Assembly (NCBI GenBank): GCA_030040395.1
Contig: JASHTU010000656.1
Span: 1 to 8,122 of the forward strand
Origin: Acidobacteriaceae bacterium
GTDB lineage: Bacteria; Acidobacteriota; Terriglobia; Terriglobales; Acidobacteriaceae
DNA length: 8,122 nt
Direction of reading: 5' to 3'
The notes beneath the pieces were generated by a model. The model was given only the letters and a program-made list of their open reading frames with translations. It did not search any database and had not been told where the DNA came from. This document shows positions 6,705 through 8,122 of this stretch, in pieces. Position 1 is the stretch's first letter; the number at the start of each line of letters is the position of its first letter. The position numbers and the translations under genes are program-made.

Positions 6705-8122
6705 ATGAAGATCGTTCTGGCGGAGAAAGTGTCACCGGCGACGCAGGCCGTCTTTGCGGCTGAGCCGGGTTGGGAGATTAGGACGCACGACCAGTTAGCG
6801 GAGGGTCTGCCGGCCGCGCTGGCCGATGCCGACGCATTGGTGGTGCGTTCGGCGGTCGAGGTGAACGACGCGCTGCTGCAGCACGCGCCCAAGCTGCGCG
6901 TGATTGGGCGCGCTGGGGTGGGCGTGGACAACATCGACACCGAAGCGGCGACGCGGCGCGGCATTGTGGTGATGAACACGCCGGGCGCGAACGCAGTTGC
7001 TGTGGCCGAGCTCACCATCGGCCTGATGATCGCCCTCGCCCGCAAAGTGCCCGCGGCCAACTCCTCGATGCACGCGGGCCGGTGGGAGAAGAAGTCGCTG
7101 CAAGGCACGGAGCTGCGCGGAAAGACTCTCGGCATCCTTGGCCTGGGGCGCATCGGGCTTGAAGTGGCGAGGCGGGCGCGCGGATTTGGACTGGACATCA
7201 TGGGCTGCGACCCGTTTGTCTCCGCCGCGGTGGCGCGCGAAAACGGAATTCTGATCGTTCCACTGGAGCCGCTTTTCGCCAACGCCGATTATCTGACCCT
7301 GCACGTGGGCCTTACCCAGCAGACCTCAGGAATGATCAACGCCAGGACCCTGGCCGCGATGAAGAAAGGCGTGCGCATCATCAACTGCGCCCGCGGCGAA
7401 CTGGTGGACGATGTGGCCCTGGCGGCGGCGCTCAAAAGCGGGCAGGTGGCCGGGGCCGCGCTGGACGTGCTGGCCGTCGAGCCGCCCAAGGACTCGCCCT
7501 ATTTCGGCCTCGAAAATGTGATTCTCACCCCGCACATCGCCGGCTCAACGGCCGAGGCGCAGGAGGCCGTGGGCGTGCAGATCGCCATGCAGGTGCGCGA
7601 GTACCTCAAGCTGGGTGTTGTGCAGAATGCCGTCAATCTTCCCTCGCTGAGCCATGAAGAGTACCTGCAACTGGCCCCGTACATCGACCTGGCCGAACGG
7701 CTGGGCGCGTTCCTGGCGCAAGCCGGAAAGGGCGGCATCGAGGCCATTCACCTGGGGTATAGCGGCGCGCTGGCGGAATTGAAGACCGAATTGGTGCGCA
7801 ACGCTGCCATTGCCGGACTGCTGGAGGGCTCAGAAAACGTGAACCGCATCAATGCCGCGGCAGTGGCCGGGGAGCGGGGGATCCGCATCCACGAGGAGAA
7901 GAACGGGGGTGCGCGCGGCGGCGCGGCGACGGTGCTGACCGTGGAGCTGCACACCGCCGCGGGCCCCAGCCGCGCCAGCGCCACCGTGATTCACGGCGAG
8001 CAGCCGCGCCTGCTCGAGTTCGACGGCATTGACATCGAAGCCCCGCTGGAGGGGAATTTGTTGCTGTGCCGCAATTGGGACGTGCCCGGCGTGATCGGGC
8101 GCATCGGCACCATTCTCGGCGA
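6474..8122 (+). CDS. serA: XRE helix-turn-helix domain fused to D-3-phosphoglycerate dehydrogenase (partial at 3' end)
   Basis: SerA makes 3-phosphohydroxypyruvate from 3-phosphoglycerate with NAD, the first step of serine synthesis. The frame is open from 6474 to the window edge (549 codons). Residues 1-77 are an XRE-type HTH and linker; SerA proper starts at Met78 (ATG 6705, MKIVLAEKVS). In SerA numbering: substrate domain with RVIGRAGVGVDNID (65-78); Rossmann motif GLGRIG (146-151) with Asp169 for NAD ribose; catalytic Arg230 (NCARGELVD), Glu259 and His277 (LTPHIAGS). About 310-445 is the intervening (ASB-type) regulatory domain. An ACT domain begins near 451 (NLLLCRNWDVPGVIGRIGTI) and is cut by the window end; roughly 50-60 residues are missing compared with family members of about 525-530. 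The aminotransferase lies 156 bases upstream on the same strand, probably co-transcribed. SerA is certain; the fusion is what the sequence shows but a frame error is possible. If translation starts at 6705, only a weak purine-rich RBS is available. Confidence 0.9.
   Translation, partial: MTELTFGEKLLIARRQLDLYQYEMAERLGVHPNSVTKYERGEGKPHAAVVRMFDLLCEKHGIRFDEYESGERAKGAAMKIVLAEKVSPATQAVFAAEPGWEIRTHDQLAEGLPAALADADALVVRSAVEVNDALLQHAPKLRVIGRAGVGVDNIDTEAATRRGIVVMNTPGANAVAVAELTIGLMIALARKVPAANSSMHAGRWEKKSLQGTELRGKTLGILGLGRIGLEVARRARGFGLDIMGCDPFVSAAVARENGILIVPLEPLFANADYLTLHVGLTQQTSGMINARTLAAMKKGVRIINCARGELVDDVALAAALKSGQVAGAALDVLAVEPPKDSPYFGLENVILTPHIAGSTAEAQEAVGVQIAMQVREYLKLGVVQNAVNLPSLSHEEYLQLAPYIDLAERLGAFLAQAGKGGIEAIHLGYSGALAELKTELVRNAAIAGLLEGSENVNRINAAAVAGERGIRIHEEKNGGARGGAATVLTVELHTAAGPSRASATVIHGEQPRLLEFDGIDIEAPLEGNLLLCRNWDVPGVIGRIGTILG

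Noticed and set aside
6530..7282. Minus-strand frame (250 codons) opposite HTH-SerA
   Set aside because: Ser/Ala/Arg-rich low-complexity product; the plus strand carries continuous SerA homology with catalytic residues.

Overview
The window is GC-rich bacterial DNA with GC-rich third codon positions. A TonB-dependent receptor and secreted proteins with Sec signal peptides mark a Gram-negative, two-membrane cell. The carboxypeptidase-regulatory-like domain on the N-terminus of the receptor, the secreted AcpA/phospholipase-C-type phosphoesterase and the class V aminotransferase + serA pair fit Acidobacteriota best. That placement is inference from gene style, with no marker gene to prove it.

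Layout: (1) 36-258, a cobalamin riboswitch, followed by a small hairpin-rich expression platform (277-303). (2) 304-2829 (+), an 841-residue TonB-dependent outer-membrane receptor under that riboswitch, so probably a vitamin B12/corrinoid importer. (3) 2830-3031, a convergent intergenic gap with two hairpins. (4) 3032-4672 (-), a secreted phosphoesterase of the AcpA/phospholipase C family. (5) 4673-5117, a divergent intergenic region with a good candidate promoter and an inverted repeat in front of the next gene. (6) 5118-6317 (+), a class V PLP aminotransferase. (7) 6318-6473, a structured spacer with two hairpins, a duplicated hairpin arm and a heptamer tandem repeat. (8) 6474 to the window end (+), one uninterrupted reading frame in which an XRE/Cro-CI helix-turn-helix domain of about 65 residues runs into a D-3-phosphoglycerate dehydrogenase (SerA). 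It is cut by the window edge at the start of its ACT domain.

Genes 6 and 8 together would supply the first two steps of the phosphorylated serine pathway: 3-phosphoglycerate to 3-phosphohydroxypyruvate (SerA), then transamination to phosphoserine (a class V enzyme in the SerC role). The most unusual feature is the in-frame DNA-binding domain on SerA. If real, it would be a serine-biosynthesis enzyme with its own DNA-binding head, possibly a self-regulating sensor. The main alternative is a one-base sequence error that hides two genes overlapping as ATGA. The receptor and the phosphoesterase are separate transcription units with no evident link to serine synthesis.
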